A program made the position numbers and the translations under genes. A stretch of DNA of 64,000 nucleotides from Cucumis sativus (taxonomy: Eukaryota > Streptophyta > Magnoliopsida > Cucurbitales > Cucurbitaceae), in contig NC_026661.2 in NCBI RefSeq assembly GCF_000004075.3, positions 20,612,307 through 20,676,306 on the forward strand, in the 5' to 3' direction. Below, one piece after another: positions 1 to 12,243 of the stretch. The first letter of the stretch is position 1; every line of letters begins with the position of its first letter. The notes under the pieces are model-generated. The model was not told the DNA's origin and searched no databases. It saw nothing but the letters and a program-made list of their open reading frames with translations.

Positions 1-208
1 ATGTGCGTTTGCTAGGTTGTCTATGGTTGGTTTACTTATTTAAAGTTGTTGTTGATGAGTTTAGGTCTGTCGGTAATTGCCAAAGTATTATCGTTTCTCT
101 TAATCTTGTTATCATAAAACTATTAGAAAATCATGATGAAAAAGGAAAGATCCTTGGAGATAGAAGCTTAAACTTGAAAAAAAAAAAAAAAATTGGAAAA
201 AAGCATAC

Positions 209-2065
209 CTTGTTACTCATTGATTCTTTCAGTCTCTTCAAGGCTTCCGTTTCACCTCCTCTAAAAGGAGTCCAGTCATCCTGCATAAACCTAATTCTTA
301 TTGCAAATGAAACAGACAGCAGATTCATATACAAATAAACAGGACTACAAACCTTCGCCATGTCTTCATAACCAAGATCTTTAATTGTTGGAACATCAGA
401 AATCTCAGATCTTCCAGTGTCACCAACTGGAGGAAGTGAAGAAACCGTGGTAGACAGAGGGGCACATGCCCATGAGGGTTCACCAGCAAGTTTTAGGAAG
501 GATTGATAACTCAAAGGCGGACTGCCCCCATTCTTCTCAACAATCATCATTAGAAATTAACCATCGTGAGAGGGAGAAAAAGGAAACTCGCAAACTGAGT
601 AAGCAACAAATTCCACACAAAAGTAAAACTCGTGTCCTGATATAAACAAGAAGTTTTAAAACTAACCTTTTGGATAATATCTGCCGGATTGAACAAGGTA
701 TGGCTTACAGGAGAAAATACTTCAATTCCAGCAGCAGATGCATGGTTCTAGGAGAGAACACAGGTGGACATAAAATTTAGAATGATATTTTTCAAATTGA
801 CCAAGAAATTTCCATTTCATTTTCTGGGAATACAAGAATAGTAAAACGTAGAACCAAAATATGTATACCAGGATGCTAATTTTAATATTCTAATTACTTC
901 AAGTATGGTGAAAAGTAACATTTAAAATCTCATTCTAAATTTCAGGAGAGTAAATTAGAAAAAAAAAAAAGGGTAAAATGTTACAGAGAATCCACGGAAA
1001 ACTAAGGCTCTATTTTCATAACCATGCAATTTTTTAAAAAAATTAAGCTTACAAAAACTACTTCTCCCTGTCAATTCCTTAATTTTGTTAACCATTTGTA
1101 CAGAGGTTTCGAAAATCATGCCAATATTTGAAAAGCAAAAAAATATAGGTGTAGTTCAGTAACCATTTGAAACATTCATTACAGCTCTAAATTTCTTCCT
1201 TTGCAATCTACTTTTCACCGGTATTTTAAAAAACCAAGCCACCTCATGAAAACTAAAAAAAAACAGTTCTTAAAACTTGTTTTTGTTTTTGTGCATTTGA
1301 CTAAGATTTGATTTCAAATCTTGTACTTAAATATGCAACTCATTGTAAGAAATTGAGAGAAAATAGCTTACATTTTAAAGTCAGAAAATGAAATGGTAAT
1401 TAGCAAATGGGTATAGTTTTTCAAAACATGTTTTTATTAAAGTACTAGGTCACTCTTATATCCACAAACTCAAGTTTAACAAAAATAATCAGCCAAAATT
1501 AAAAAGAAAAAAAAAAAAAAAAAAACAAGCTTACTTGAACTCTGATATCTAAAGCTTGATAGTAAGGATCCGTATCATACTCAAAACAAAGTTTCTTGAC
1601 ATTCCACTGTAAGAAACCAAACGAATCAACAGACAACAAGTTAATACCAAAAAGCGGAAGCAACGGTAACATCTTCTTTTAATACACTCTAGAAATCACT
1701 AAAAATACCTCTTTCAAGCAGCGGATCAAGACCTCACCAGGCTCCCCGTGTAGAACCAACAGGCGCGAGCCGAGCTTCTTGAGGTTCAAATCAAGGTCCA
1801 CAAGACTCTCAAGAAGGAACCGAATTCGATTCAATCCAGCCCTAGATGATCCAAGGGAAAACGCAGAGGGATCAGGCTCCATATAATGTGGATCAATTAC
1901 GAAAACGGGATACAAAAACTTGGCTCCCTTAGCTGCATATTCAAGCGCCGGATTGTCATGAATCCTTATACCCTTCCGAAACCACATCAAGGAATTCGAA
2001 CTGGGCGCCATTAACTTGCTTGAATTTGAACAGTATAGAGAGAATGGTTGAATCGCTGCTCGCAT
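209..2065 (-). CDS. UVR3: (6-4) photolyase UVR3, N-terminal part, continues off the left edge
   Basis: Five exons are visible on the minus strand: 2065-1709, 1606-1535, 747-667, 532-353 and 280-209. All join in phase 0 and give 254 residues. The protein matches the N-terminal half of Arabidopsis UVR3 as I remember it: the alpha/beta antenna-binding photolyase domain with LMWFRKGIRIHDNPALEYA, then FVIDPHYMEPDPSAF, CFEYDTDPYYQALDIRVQ, FSPVSHTLFNPADIIQK and DDWTPFRGGE. By family it repairs UV-induced (6-4) pyrimidine-pyrimidone photoproducts using light and FAD. The C-terminal FAD-binding exons are not in positions 1-208 and must lie further left. The exon at 532 could also start at 535, which would add one Lys. 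Two in-frame starts exist, M1 and M19; the 18-residue leader has no acidic residue and could act as a targeting extension. Family assignment is secure; the 532/535 border is not. Confidence 0.93.
1159..1401. repeat. MITE-like element with TAACCATTT ends in a UVR3 intron
   Basis: The element begins GTAACCATTTGAAA and ends AAATGGTAATT, so the ends are inverted. Its interior has the order I recall for a very common cucurbit repeat: an A-rich half with AAAACCAAGCC and GAAAACTAAAA, then CTTGTTTTTGTTTTTG and ATTTGACTAAGA. It lies wholly inside the third UVR3 intron. No clear target-site duplication was found and there is no coding capacity, so it is a non-autonomous DNA-transposon derivative at best. 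The family name is unknown to me. Confidence 0.55.
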
Positions 2066-3420
2066 TGGAACTGAATTTGGAGCTTCGTATTAGTGATGAC
2101 TTTCGCGCCCAAAAGCGTTGGGACATTTTGGGTTTTGTTTGCTAATGTGCGCAGTTTCAAGCAAAACGACATCGTTTTGAAACGGGGGTGAGACTAAAAT
2201 GCGCGGGAGGCTTAGGGTGAATGGAACGACACGTCGTATCACTTTGAGATGGACGGTTTTATGGTTATAAAATTCTTTGAGGTTAGAGATCATGCGATTG
2301 CCACGTCGCAACTTTTCCGTACACTTTATCAAAAAAAATTAGTTTCTTTTTCTATTTAAAGTTTATTTATTATTGGATTTTTTTATGAGAACCAAATTTT
2401 TTTTTTCTTTTTTACCAATATGTAAATTTGGATTGGGTTTCAATAGTTAGATTAAACTAATAGACTTGTTTAAAATTTGAAGTTAATTATTAACAGACGA
2501 TTTTGTAAATCTTACAAAAGTTTCTTTTTTTTACTTGGAGAGATTGTGTCCATTATGCATGAGATCATAGAGTCTCAATACGATGGCTTGCTTCCTTGCG
2601 CCTCCGACGTTGGAAAAGCAAACTTATTTTATTCTTCAAGTAACTTACCTCACATAGTTTAATAGTCTTGTTATTGTAGCACACTATATTACCTTTGTAT
2701 GTGGGTTGTTTGATATTAAAAGATGGAAAGTGGACAAATCGTTTACTTGAATTTAGTCTAAATTGTAAAAAGAAAAAGATCAATTTGGTCCATGATTTAG
2801 TCTCTATAATTTAGGTTTATTTGAAATTAATTAAAATTATTTCAAAATTTAAGTGTAGTTGTGTTAAATTTTACAAATCAAATTTATTTCAACGTTTTAC
2901 TTACCTAAATACACCATATCTTATAATATTTGTTAGGTCGAGTAAGTCAATACATTGTGGTTAGTTAGCTACATTCAATCGAAAAGAAAGAAATTGATAT
3001 AATCAAACTTCTTGTTAACAACAAGTTCTATATTACACAAACACCAATGTACTTCTACTTCTCATACCTCCCTAGAAAGAATTAAACTCATTTTAAAAAA
3101 CATCGATAAATAGCAATCAATGAATTGTCTCATCTTTTACCACTCCAATCAAATGAAAAAATAACGATAAAAATAAAATGAAACAAAGCATAAATGACTA
3201 AATTATGGATCACCCATCTTGAAAAACATGACTAAAAGTTATCTATATTTAAAGAAAAAAACTCACCAAAAGGGAAAAGATGAATTTATAAACATAAGGA
3301 TTGGAAAATGTAGAACATTAAAAAACAAATTAACATATAATACAAAATTAAAACTAACTTGAAAATATTTATATATTGGCAATTAAACTAAAATGTGAGT
3401 AACTAAGCTCAAGAGTGAGA
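2066..3420. other. Intergenic, UVR3 upstream region
   Basis: This holds the UVR3 promoter and 5' UTR (minus-strand gene) followed by AT-rich DNA. A short stretch around 2740-2830 resembles the TTTAGTCTC-type cucurbit repeat. Small open frames here look like chance. No other gene is seen. Confidence 0.5.
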
Positions 3421-3660
3421 ATTGGGCCAAAGCCCAGCCCAGCCCATTTAGTTAGGCCCCCAGCGACCAAGGAAATTAGATTGCGTATTATTCGGGACAG
3501 TCCCAACCACGGCACCACCGTATGACTCCCAATTGGTTTAGGAATTTAAACTTGTTTCTTAATGCTCATTAAATTTCTCAGAAACTCTTTGATTTTTCTT
3601 TCAATTTTAAGAACTTCTTTGCAAGATTAAGACCATTGTTGATCTCCAGGTATGGATCGC
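3421..3660 (+). promoter_or_regulatory. Duplicated promoter and 5' UTR of the decayed Agenet/ENT copy
   Basis: A cluster of GGGCC/AGCCCA (site II-like) motifs at 3423-3460 is followed by CGGCACCACCGTATGACTCC and ATTGGTTTAGGAATTTAAAC. The same order recurs at 11692-11862 before the intact copy (AGCCC and GGGCCC motifs, ACGGCACCACCACCGTATTA, ATTGGTTTAGGAATTTAAAC). A 5' UTR splice donor (CTCCAG|GTATGG, about 3648) matches CTCCAG|GTACCG at 12016. The promoter was therefore duplicated with the gene. Confidence 0.7.
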
Positions 3661-4117
3661 TTTCTCTACCTCTAAATTTGTTGTTTATTAATCTTTTAAT
3701 TTAATCTCATTTTACCTTTCAATTGTTCGATTTCAGCTTTATCTTTACTTCAATTCCGCATTTGACTTCTTCGATTCCCCTAGTTTTCTGTGTTGCTGAC
3801 CTTTCTCTTGTTGTTAAAGCTTTGTTCTTCTTTTTTAATCTGGAAGCTTCTTTCGTTGTTTACATTGTATAGGAAAATTATAGTTATTGTGTCATTCTAT
3901 CTGGTTCCATCTGTACTTGTTTGTCTAGCTGAATGGTGTTAATTAGTGAAAGTGAAAGTGGAAATTAATTGAAAAATAAAAAACACGATTTGATTCACTT
4001 TGGACATAAGCACACTCGTAGTTTTGATTTTGGTTGAAACCCATTAGAGATATTGTCCCAACTTTGGTTTAACTTCCTGAAAAACATTATTGATTTTTTA
4101 TATTTGATATTTACTGA

Positions 4118-5181
4118 AATTCTTTCTGGTAATAGCCATATTTGGTATAGCTTAAGATATTTGTTCGGGAGAAAACAGTGGTGAGGGTACGGAGGACGGC
4201 TATTCTTTACAACTACATTGTTCATTCCACAATCCCTCATGGAAACAAGCAAAAACAATGAAGATTATTGGGGTTGATAGCTATATGGTAAGGCTGCTTG
4301 GATCAACCTTTAGACATGTCAATTGGCCAATCTAATCTGAGAATGCGACAGGCTGGGCATGATGGCAAATGGTTTCTCTTGCAAAAGGTACATTTCCTAA
4401 CAATTACCACCAAACTTCCCTTAGACCGTTTCCTTATTCTTTACAAGTACATTGTTTCTGAGCCATATTATATCATAAGTTATTTCTTTTGCAGCCCATT
4501 GAAGATTCGGGTTTGTGTAGAAATAGACAAGCAGAGCCAAACATGGTGAGAAACAAGGATCAACAGCTAGTGATGACACTTCCTTCCGGAACTCGTAAGA
4601 GACCATTGCCCAGTCAATCCATAAATCAAAGTCTTTCTTCTGTCCAAAGAAGGAAAGTCACTGAAAAAGATGCTAGGTGTTTGCCTTCATCAACACACAA
4701 GTTGAACAAATCAATATTTCCTACTGATAGTACTAATGTCATTACAAGGAAGGCTGGTTTGAGAGATTGCAAAGTCATTTCAAGAACCTCAACCCACATT
4801 CACACACATAGTTGTGCATCTTCTGTTGGTAGTAATTATTTCACCAATGATTATTTCAAGGCACCATTTGTTTCTATGGCCTGTGGTGGTAAAAAAGTCG
4901 AAGATACTGATTATTACAGTGATGCCGAGTCATCTACAGGAAGGGAACAGGAGGAAGAAGAAGATTCATGCTCTGATGAAGAAGTATTGGCTAAATTCCA
5001 CAGATCAGAGCTAAGTGTATTTCGTTCTTTTATCAGAGCTTTGTATGCTTCTGGACCTTTACTAAGTTGGGAAGATGAAGGAGAAGTTTCAAATATTCGT
5101 GCTTTACTTCATGTCTCTAATGACGAATATTTGTTAGAGCTGAAAAATCTAATTTCTACTAATAAAAATATATCCGTCTGA
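4118..5181 (+). pseudogene. Decayed duplicate of the Agenet/ENT-domain gene; ENT exon still open
   Basis: Aligned by eye to the intact gene at 12270-13554. Homology starts at GAAATTCTTTCTGG (4118), so the part encoding the start codon and the first Agenet strand is missing. The remaining Agenet region has an in-frame stop (TGG TGA in place of the GTGGAG stretch) and a one-base insertion near 4305 (GGATCAACC against GGATCACC) that shifts the frame. The donor at 4388 and acceptor at 4494 are kept. The last exon, 4495-5181, is fully open, 228 codons, with a basic RKRPLP patch, an acidic EQEEEEDSCSDEE tract and a C-terminal ENT domain (SELSVFRSFIRALYASGPL). It could still yield an ENT-only protein from an internal ATG such as 4543, but as a full Agenet-ENT gene it is broken. 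Confidence 0.75.
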
Positions 5182-5261
5182 TTGATTGGAATGTTATTCT
5201 TTGCTTCCAATTTTACTTTTGTATCCTTTGATCTCATTCTTTTAGTGAGAAATCCAAATTT

Positions 5262-6844
5262 TAGAGATAAAATAACTGAAATAAAATCATTTATAGTGAT
5301 AGAGTACAAGAAAGATAATCAATCCAAGCTTTGATACTTGCAAACCAAATTGAAACTCTCTAAGATTTAGGGGCTAAAAAGGTTTTTTTACCAAAAGAGA
5401 AACAAGTTGTAAAGCAATTGCAGATAAAAAGATTAACAATGTATTTTTCTCAAGAAAATGAAAAACTATATCTATATTTTGCTATAACTATAAGTTTGTT
5501 ACTTTGTGTTATATCTACCATATTTATTAGAAATTAATATATCATATAGAAAAGTCTAGAGAAATTAAAGGGAGGAGACAATTTTAGGTGTTGCCCATCT
5601 TTTTGCAACCTAGGTAATGGGTCAATAAAATACTGACACTTGACATTTATTTTTTTACAAGAAAAACGAGTACGAAGAACTTGGGCACGTGCAACATATC
5701 ATTGCTCTTTTCTTCCTTCCCTTTCTCATTTTTCATCTTTGAGAAACTCATTGCCATGAGAGACTTATGGAGTACACCATGAGGTGAAAATTAAGAGTTT
5801 GTAGAAAACAACTTAAGCATATTGGAAATACTGTCTCATAGGTATAAATATTAAAGTAGCTAGAGTTTGAGGTAATTAATATTTTAAAGTTGATATGTAC
5901 ATTTAACTTACCAATTTTGTATATACTTTTTTTTTTTTTTTGGTTATATTAGTTGATTATTCATCCACTTAAAATGACAAAAAAAAGGAATTTCTTTTTT
6001 TATATTACACTTAATTTAGCTATTCAATTAAATTACTACAAAACTAAAAAATAATTGAATAAATATATATTAATTAGAATATTGATAATTAACAATACTT
6101 TTTTATACTAAACAGCTGAGATAGATCACATATAATATTACTTTTTCTAAAAAAAAATAATATACAATATTAATTGTAAATTTATTAAACCTAAATAACA
6201 TATTTATATTTTTAATAATTAATTAAATTAATTGAAAATGTCATATTCATCCCTACATTTAGATTATTTCATTTAAGCCTCTATGTTTTCAAATATTTAA
6301 TTTTCCATATAGTTTTAGTAAAGCTTAAAATTGGTCCCTACCATTAAAAGAAACTTTATTATTATGAAAAAAAAAAACTTGATTTCAAAATCATAGAGTT
6401 TATATATATAACACTTCTATAATTCTAAAGTAAAAAATGTAAATACTTAAAAGATCATGATACATAAATAATTTAGATTTTAGAAGTATTATTCTTTATA
6501 CACTATCACAGTTTGTTGCTCCTAGATCCGAACTCACCAAGACGATGAGATTTCATGGAATTTAAGATAATAGATTCAACGGATTCCAACTAATTTGTTT
6601 TTATATTAATTTTTCTTTATAAATATAAACAGATTTGTTTTTTTCTAAATAAAATAAAATGACTGTATCGATTGATTAATTATGAAAGTGAGAGAAATTG
6701 TACGAAAATATAATGGGACACTTACAAAAATGGAAAAATAAGTTATAATAATTAAGTATATAGCACAGACTTTATTATTTGTTAAAATAGCAAAAACAAA
6801 TCAACTCACCCATCAAGAGGTAAAATGTCACAAATGTCATAGTT
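5262..6844. other. Intergenic AT-rich DNA
   Basis: Homology with the 3' flank of the second Agenet/ENT copy fades about 80 bp after the stop at 5181. The rest is AT-rich with poly-A and poly-T runs. Positions 6240-6355 (CATCCCTACATTTAG, then TTGGTCCCTACC) resemble a degraded TTTAGTCCCT-type repeat. No gene is recognised. Confidence 0.5.
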
Positions 6845-7215
6845 ACTAATATATATTTGATATACCTAATACCCTTGATACACCTGATACATCTTAATAC
6901 ACCCAATACATCTGATTGATACACATGATATTTTTTTATACACTTATACCTTTTGATGGACACCTGAAACATTATTAATATTTGTTTGATACACTTGATG
7001 TACTTTAGATATATTTAGTATTATTCACTTATACAATTGATTGATTAAATGCATTTGATATGTTTAAAGTTCTATTTATACACTTGATATATTATTGATA
7101 CACACTTGTAAACTTAGTTCATATACTTGATAATGATTCACTTTACTAATATGTTTTAACAATATATTGTTGATATACTTGATAATGATATACTGAGTTA
7201 CGTCATTTATATACT
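6845..7215. repeat. Degenerate minisatellite of TTGATACAC-like units
   Basis: Units such as TTGATACAC, CTGATACAT, TTTGATACAC, CTTGATATA and TTGATAATGA recur irregularly about every 10-30 bp over roughly 370 bp. The unit is too diverged to define a precise period. Minus-strand translation gives a repetitive Tyr/Ile/Lys-rich frame that I do not believe is coding. Confidence 0.6.
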
Positions 7216-7398
7216 TAATAGTAATCTAATGAACTACATAAATTTTGAAAAATCGAAAAATCACGTAATAAGTATATTAGCCAACTAATACATATAATAT
7301 AAGTATACCACAACACTTATATATAAAACTGAGACAGTAAAACCAAAACAAAATTAATGAAAATAAATAAAACAAAATAATTTAAAATTAGATTCAAC

Positions 7399-7605
7399 TC
7401 AAAATAGATTTCCTTCCAAACTATTTCTTGATATATCAAAGTGCTCAACTTCCGGTATAAGGAGACCCAAGTGAGGTTGGTAATTGACCATTAAAAACTG
7501 ATTATTTGGAATTTTCAAATGCCTCAAACGTAACAATTGTGGTTTGATGTGGAGATCACTAGTTGATGAGGTCAGGTAAAGTTCGTTGTTACTCAAAATA
7601 TACAT
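7399..7605 (-). pseudogene. LRR receptor-like protein fragment
   Basis: A 68-codon open stretch contains two recognisable leucine-rich repeat cores, LRLRHLKIPNNQF and EVEHFDISRNSLEGNL, preceded by ILSNNEL, spaced as in receptor-like proteins (RLP type). No signal peptide, flanking repeats, transmembrane segment or kinase is found on either side, so this is a fragment. It sits 0.5 kb from the lectin receptor kinase start, on the other strand. It could be a lone exon of a lost RLP gene. Confidence 0.45.
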
Positions 7606-8100
7606 TGAATAAAGAAAAAAAAATCACAAATGAAGTTAAATTAGTCCGATCAACCACCATTATATTTCATTTAAAAATTATTATACTATTGATATTATAA
7701 AATTAAAATTAAAAATTTTATTAGTATAAGAATAAACAAATAATTAGAGTATTCGAGAATAAATAAATAGAAAGAGAAATAAGTTATTGATGAATAGTTT
7801 TGGAATAATAACACATTTGCAAAAAGTTCTAAAATGCTATAATTGTTATATAGAAAATGCTATCAATTTCCCAATATAATATTACACTACGTTCATCCCC
7901 TCCGCCCACCGTGTTGAATTGTCTTCTTGACGTAGACGACGACAAGACCCAGAAGAAGGAAAGTTGAGGACTAATGTTTTCGAAGTCAACGACAATTTCC
8001 AAGCTATTTCCTTTCCTCAAAACAACTAATCCAAAATGGGTATGGCAGAAAGATATAAACCACACCAAGTCAATCAAGCCAAAAAAGCAAATCTTTGGGG
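7606..8100. other. Upstream region of the lectin receptor kinase
   Basis: This AT-rich DNA leads to the ATG at 8101. A GTCAACG (reverse W-box core) at about 7986 would suit a defence-type receptor gene, but one motif proves little. No separate gene is seen. Confidence 0.35.
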
Positions 8101-11100
8101 ATGGCAATTAGCAATGAAATCATGTTTAATTGCTTTGTTCTGCTTTTGCTTGTGGCGTTTTCAAACGCCCAATCCGACGTAATGGCACAAGGCCAAGAAA
8201 TAACACCTGGGTCTACGCTAATTTCAACCATGGCCAATTTTTCGCTCGGCTTTTACAGTCCTAGCTTATTGAACAACAGTTATATAGCGATTTGGTACCA
8301 CAGTGATTCACAGAACCCAGTGTGGATTGCCAATCGTAATTTTGCATTTCCAAGAGACTTTGGGACACCTTGTCTCACAATTGACAGCAATGGGAGCTTG
8401 AAGATTGTCCCTAAAGAAGGAAAAGGAAGAAATGGATATAATTTCTATCTCTTTGAAGTTGAAGAACCCACCAACAGCAGTGCTATTCTTCTAGACAATG
8501 GCAACTTTGTATTGTGTGTGTTGAATCTAGATGGATCGATTAAGCGACAACTATGGCAGAGTTTTGATCATCCAACAGACACTCTCCTTCCTGGGATGAA
8601 ACTTGGGATCAACCACAAAACTGGATCCATTTGGTCTATAACATCCCGAAGAGGTGACTATTCCGTTCTATCGGGTTCCTTCACCCTCACAGTGAATCCC
8701 AACAATACAAACCAGTTGCTGATATTACATAGAGGAAGCGTTTTCTGGACCAGTGGAAACTGGAAGGACGGGCGATTCGAGTTCTCTGAAGAACTTTCCA
8801 ACATCAACAATCAAGAATTCGTGTTCAGTCGATTTTCAAATGAGAACGAGACTTTTTTCAATTACTCCATCTCCAATCTCTTTCAATTGCCTAACCATAA
8901 CAAGGGATTGATAGAAGTTCAAACCTTCTTGAGATTGGGCAACGACGGGAAATTGGTGGGGCGTAATTGGGACTCAAAAGTTGAATGTCCCTATTTTGAA
9001 AACGAGTTGTTTGAGCCTAAGCATGTTTCTGAAGTTGGGTGTGTGGGGAAAATGCAGCACAAAGTACCCGAGTGCCGAAATCCACCAAAACAGTATTCCA
9101 CTTCACAGAGATTTGGAAACATGGAGAGAAATGGTTTGAGGTTCAGAGAAAGTGAGAACCTGACCATTTACGATTGTGAAAAGAATTGCATTTCAAGCTG
9201 TGATTGCATTGCCTTTAGTTCTACAAACGAAGAAGGCACTGGCTGTGAGATGTGGAATGTGGGAGCAACGTTTATTCCAGTGGAGGGAGGCAAACGGATA
9301 ATTTGGTCTCTTGAGATAGTCGAAGGAAAAGGTAAAGTAGGTGACTCCAAACTAATAGTGATATTCATTATATATACACCGTCATGAAAACATCAACATT
9401 CTGACCTTACAAACTGGTTTGGTTATGAAATGTTAGTTCTTACAGGAGAAAAAAGGGTGTGGTTGCAAGTTACTATAGGTCTAATAGTACCTGTAACTTC
9501 TCTCCTATTGTGTTTTCTTGTCTATCTCAAATGGAAAACACAAATACTCAAAGGTGATCAATATTTTATTCTTTCATTCTAGCTAAAAGAAGAAATCTCT
9601 ATCCTTGGATGTCTTATGAATGACATATATGAACTGCAAACATTAATTCGCCTTAATGATCTACAGCTATTAGAAAAATAAGGAGGGATTCTGAACATCA
9701 AAACTTTCTGCAAGAATTGGGAGCCAAAACTAAGAGTTTTGACATTCCAACTATTATGAACAAGCAAAGAAGAGACGTAAGGAACTCTGAATTGCAGTTT
9801 TTCAGTTTTAGAAGTGTAGTTTCTACAACAAACAATTTTGCTGACAATTGTAAGCTTGGAGAGGGTGGGTTTGGACCAGTTTATAAGGTATGTATTCTTT
9901 TTTTTTTCCTATGTTGTATAAGAAAATTAGGTCTATATAGAAGAAAAAACCTAATTAAAAAAGTTTATAATAAAGTTATATCACTTATAATAAGTACAAA
10001 AATGATAAGGAAAGTACTAACATGAAGATTGTAATAATGTAACAGTATGAAATTGGGCTTTAATATGCTAATGTTGAATTAGTATCAGAATTAAAAACCT
10101 AAGATATGTTTTCACTTCTCAAGGGAGCAACATGGGTTCACTTTTGCAGGGAACTTTGGCCGATGGCCAAGAAGTTGCCATTAAAAGGCTGTCAAATAAA
10201 TCTGGACAAGGGATTGAAGAGTTCAAGAATGAAGTCATCCTGATTGCCAAACTGCAACACACTAATCTGGTTAGGCTTATCGGTTGTTGCATTCATAAAG
10301 AAGAGAGGTTATTGGTGTATGAGTGCATGCCCAACAAAAGCCTTGACTCCTTCCTCTTTGGTTATTGATTTAGGCAGCTTTAAACAAATATGTAAATATG
10401 CATTATTTGAGATTTCTTTCATATTGCTGAATATTTGAATTTATAGATCCAGTTAGAAAGCTAACTCTCACTTGGGACAAACGGCAACACATAATCCAAG
10501 GGATAATTCAAGGACTACTTTACCTTCACAACTACTCAAGACTAAGAATAGTTCATCGAGATCTAAAAATTAGCAACATCTTGCTCGATGCTCAGATGAA
10601 TGCAAAAATATCAGATTTTGGCATGGCCAGAATCTTTGATCTCACAAAGGAAGAAGCAAATACTAATCACATTGTTGGTACATAGTAAGTAAGTTGTATC
10701 AACTTTACTCAATACTCCTTTGTTAATTGGCACTGGAGTACTAGAAAGTTGAAGACTAAAAAGCTCTATAAGTTGTGGTTTTCGTTTTATTATTTAAATG
10801 TTTTTACATTGTGGATAGAACTTACCCAAAATACATATATGTTGCAGTGGATATATATCACCTGAAAGTGTGATGGGAGGTGTTTTCTCACTAAAATCAG
10901 ATGTTTACAGCTTTGGGGTGTTGTTATTAGAGATCATAACCGCTCGAAAAAACTACGACAGTTATGATGCGGAACGACCAATGAATCTCACTGGATATGT
11001 AAGTTAGAGCGAAGGGATAAATATGCTGTTGGTTTTCTTCTTGTTCTCTCTCTTTTAAGGAATGAAAATGTTGAGGATGTCAAGTAAATTATTTTCAGGC

Positions 11101-11416
11101 ATGGGAATTGTGGGTGAACGGCAGAGGAGAAGAATTGATTGATTCAACTTTGTGTAACTCTGATCAGAAACCAAAGGCTCTAAGATGCATCCATGTTAGC
11201 CTTCTATGCGTACAACAAATGGCAGAATATAGACCTACCATGCTTGATGTTTATTCCATGATTCAGAATGATTCTACTCAACTTCCATTGCCAAAACAAC
11301 CTCCGTTTTTCATCACCCATAACTCCAAACTGGAAGTGGTGACAGATAAATCGGAATCAGCAACACAAATATATTCTTCCAATGATATGTCAGTCTCTAT
11401 GATGGTTACGAGATGA
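8101..11416 (+). CDS. G-type lectin S-receptor-like Ser/Thr kinase (CES101-like)
   Basis: Seven exons: 8101-9331, 9446-9553, 9667-9887, 10150-10360, 10447-10684, 10848-10998 and 11099-11416. They join in frame to give 825 residues. Order: signal peptide (1 to about 24); B-lectin domain with WIANRN and the family hallmark [19 protein letters not shown]; a degenerate S-locus glycoprotein region; a PAN-like Cys motif ([15 protein letters not shown]); one transmembrane helix near 415-437; and a kinase. Kinase residues are intact: [10 protein letters not shown] (511-520), VAIK Lys532, HRDLKISN with Asp629, and DFGMAR with Asp647. The C-terminus ([11 protein letters not shown]) is of the CES101 type. 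It should act at the plasma membrane as a receptor kinase; the ligand is unknown. Start is the first ATG of the frame, directly before the hydrophobic leader. No break is seen, so it appears functional. Confidence 0.92.
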
Positions 11417-11689
11417 CTTTTGTTCATATACTGGACAGTCAAATTTACTATTTAAATATGTATTGTTCATTGAAGCTTTGTTTGGTAGAGATTTCAATTT
11501 TTATTTTATGTTTTCATAATAGACAACTCAGATTTTATTTTTGAGAACTGTCTTTGGATTCGATGATTCAAAGCATGCAAATTTTCAAAACAATATTTTT
11601 ATTCCCAAATTTGAATTTAATTGATACATAAATCTCAAATTACCGGGAAATTTGAGAATTGAGTGTGAAAAAAGAAGAGACTCAAATTG
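11417..11689. other. 3' flank of the receptor kinase
   Basis: AT-rich 3' UTR and spacer between the kinase stop and the next promoter; no further signal is seen. Confidence 0.4.
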
Positions 11690-12243
11690 AGAATTGGGCG
11701 GAAGCCCATATTTGAAAGCCCAAAGGAATAGGGCCCAAATAGTTTCGCCGCCAAGACAGAGGAAGCGACCGAGGAAATCAGAGAGCGAAGTATTCGGGAA
11801 CGTCCCCACCACGGCACCACCACCGTATTACTTCCCAGTCCCCATTGGTTTAGGAATTTAAACTCAAAAGAGTTTTTTTCTTTTTTTCTTTTTTTATAAT
11901 TAACTCCATTGCTCATAAAATCTCTATCAATAAAAGTTTTTTGCTTTTCACTCATTTTTCTCTAAGCAAGATTCAAACCATTTTTCTTATTTTCCCTTTC
12001 TAATTCTTCTCTCCAGGTACCGATCGCTTTCTCTTCCTCTTAAATTTATTCCTTCTTTACTTCAATTCCGCATTTGACTTCTTTTTTTTTTATTCCGTCT
12101 CTTTTCTACGTTTTCAGTTTCGTTCTTCTTTTTATGATTTTGTAAACTATATATGTTGATGATGTATACACTGTTTTTATTGTCTTGTTGAATGAGTAGA
12201 ATCGTTATTTATTTGTTTGTTTGTTTTAATTTTATGTCTACAG
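11690..12243 (+). promoter_or_regulatory. Promoter, 5' UTR and 5' UTR intron of the intact Agenet/ENT gene
   Basis: Three AGCCCA/GGGCCC-type motifs at 11692-11740 (site II-like, typical of broadly expressed plant genes) precede the duplicated block ACGGCACCACC...ATTGGTTTAGGAATTTAAAC (11809-11862). A 5' UTR intron is inferred from the donor CTCCAG|GTACCG after 12016 to the acceptor TCTACAG ending at 12243. Confidence 0.6.

Noticed and set aside
6775-6972. A 65-codon minus-strand frame rich in Tyr, Ile and Lys
   Set aside because: It is the translation of the TTGATACAC minisatellite and resembles no protein.
10132-10149. Possible separate kinase start at the ATG 10132
   Set aside because: The ATG is in the intron before the acceptor ending at 10149; the kinase exon continues the upstream frame with [10 protein letters not shown].
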